DNA of 64,000 nucleotides, from the NCBI RefSeq assembly GCF_041438865.1, contig NZ_CP109450.1, positions 3,520,501 through 3,584,500 on the forward strand, given 5' to 3'. This DNA comes from Streptomyces sp. NBC_01471. Its GTDB lineage: Bacteria > Actinomycetota > Actinomycetes > Streptomycetales > Streptomycetaceae. The notes beneath the pieces are model-generated. The model had not been told where the DNA came from. It saw only the letters and a program-made list of their open reading frames with translations, and searched no databases. Positions 63,537 to 64,000 of this stretch are shown in pieces. A program made the position numbers and the translations under genes. The first letter of the stretch is position 1. Every line of letters starts with the position of its first letter.

Positions 63537-64000
63537 TCAGCTCCGGGCGGCCGTGGCCCCCGCCTCCGCCCCCTCCGGGGATACGGCCGACCGCAGCGGC
63601 ACCTCCCGTACGCACCAGGCGACCGCGCACCCGACCACAGCCAGCGCCGCGCACCCGGCCGCCACCCCGTGCAGCCCGCTCGCCACCGCCTCCGGAAAGC
63701 CGTTCGCGCCCGCCGTACGACCGCCGAGGCGGGAGGTGAAGACCGCGCCCAGGAGCGAGACCCCGAGCGAGCCGCCGATCGTCCGGAGCAGGATGACGGT
63801 GCCGCTGGCCGCCCCCATGTCGCGCGGTTCGGCGCTGTTCATCGTGATGACCATGGTGCTCTGCATCAGGAACCCGATACCGGCCCCCGCCACGACGGTG
63901 AGCGCGGAGGCGACCACCGTCCCGGTGTGTGCGCCGAGCAGCAGCAGAAGCAGCGCGCCCAGCGTCAGGACGGCCCCGCCCACGACCGGGTAGACGCGGT
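63537..64000 (-). CDS. MFS multidrug transporter, EmrB/QacA type (partial, runs off window)
   Basis: Only the C-terminal 154 codons are in the window. They contain three hydrophobic segments and the motif C-like sequence GFLMQSTMVITMNSAEPRDM, followed by GAASGTVILLRTIGGSLGVS, which is diagnostic for the 14-helix DHA2 drug exporters. The stop (63537-63539) is intact; the start is beyond position 64000. It converges with the DAG-kinase-like gene. Confidence 0.88.
   Translation of the reverse strand, partial: RVYPVVGGAVLTLGALLLLLLGAHTGTVVASALTVVAGAGIGFLMQSTMVITMNSAEPRDMGAASGTVILLRTIGGSLGVSLLGAVFTSRLGGRTAGANGFPEAVASGLHGVAAGCAALAVVGCAVAWCVREVPLRSAVSPEGAEAGATAARS

Overview
This is high-GC actinobacterial DNA, almost certainly a Streptomyces chromosome. 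Third codon positions are nearly all G or C. A chaplin, many GTG/TTG starts, a DUF397/XRE/DUF5753 set and a class F sortase are present. The conserved backbone (SigE-family sigma factor, asd-ask, recR-ybaB-SLATT gene, purA) matches what I remember of the S. coelicolor SCO36xx region. Between these core genes lie accessory blocks.

Layout. 0.1-6.2 kb: a translationally coupled three-gene cassette, with a 1,699-residue caspase / GHKL-ATPase / winged-helix protein, a small zinc-ribbon protein and a three-helix membrane protein; I read it as an NTP-dependent conflict (defence or cell-death) system and it is the best candidate for something undescribed. 6.3-9.9 kb: nucleoside hydrolase and MFS transporter facing a GntR/UTRA regulator. 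9.9-14 kb: GH3 and GH16 glycosidases and a chaplin. 14.4-17.7 kb: a four-gene WXG100-type (type VII secretion-like) operon. 17.9-25.3 kb: S9 peptidase, SURF1, sigma factor with membrane partner, asd-ask. 25.5-27.6 kb: an alcohol dehydrogenase relic, a class F sortase and a His-rich repeat surface protein.

27.8-34.6 kb: a LacI regulator plus genes for a GH55 exo-beta-1,3-glucanase, a TIM-barrel glycosidase with a discoidin-like domain, DoxX and a DUF1996 protein. Perfect palindromes with the core GAGAGCGCTCTC lie before the LacI gene, the GH55 gene, the DUF1996 gene and the distant GH16 gene, so these look like one beta-1,3-glucan regulon.

35-38 kb: DUF5063, recR, ybaB and a SLATT protein. 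38.2-46.3 kb: a divergent hemC facing a coupled five-gene operon (SbnA-like, SbnB-like, FAD/NAD(P) protein, Cys/Met PLP enzyme, BenE-type transporter), predicted to make and modify L-2,3-diaminopropionate. 46.3-57.2 kb: epimerase, glycosyltransferase, GntR/FCD regulator, class III aminotransferase, an STPK-like protein with HRG instead of HRD, an orphan Phd-type antitoxin, an SRPBCC protein and rlmG. 57.3-59.1 kb: an eCIS-cargo-like gene bracketed by rlmG and a diverged copy of the rlmG 3' end, indicating an insertion. 59.2-64 kb: DUF397/XRE cluster, purA, a DAG-kinase-like protein and a truncated MFS gene at the window edge. No rRNA, tRNA, CRISPR array or complete IS element was seen.
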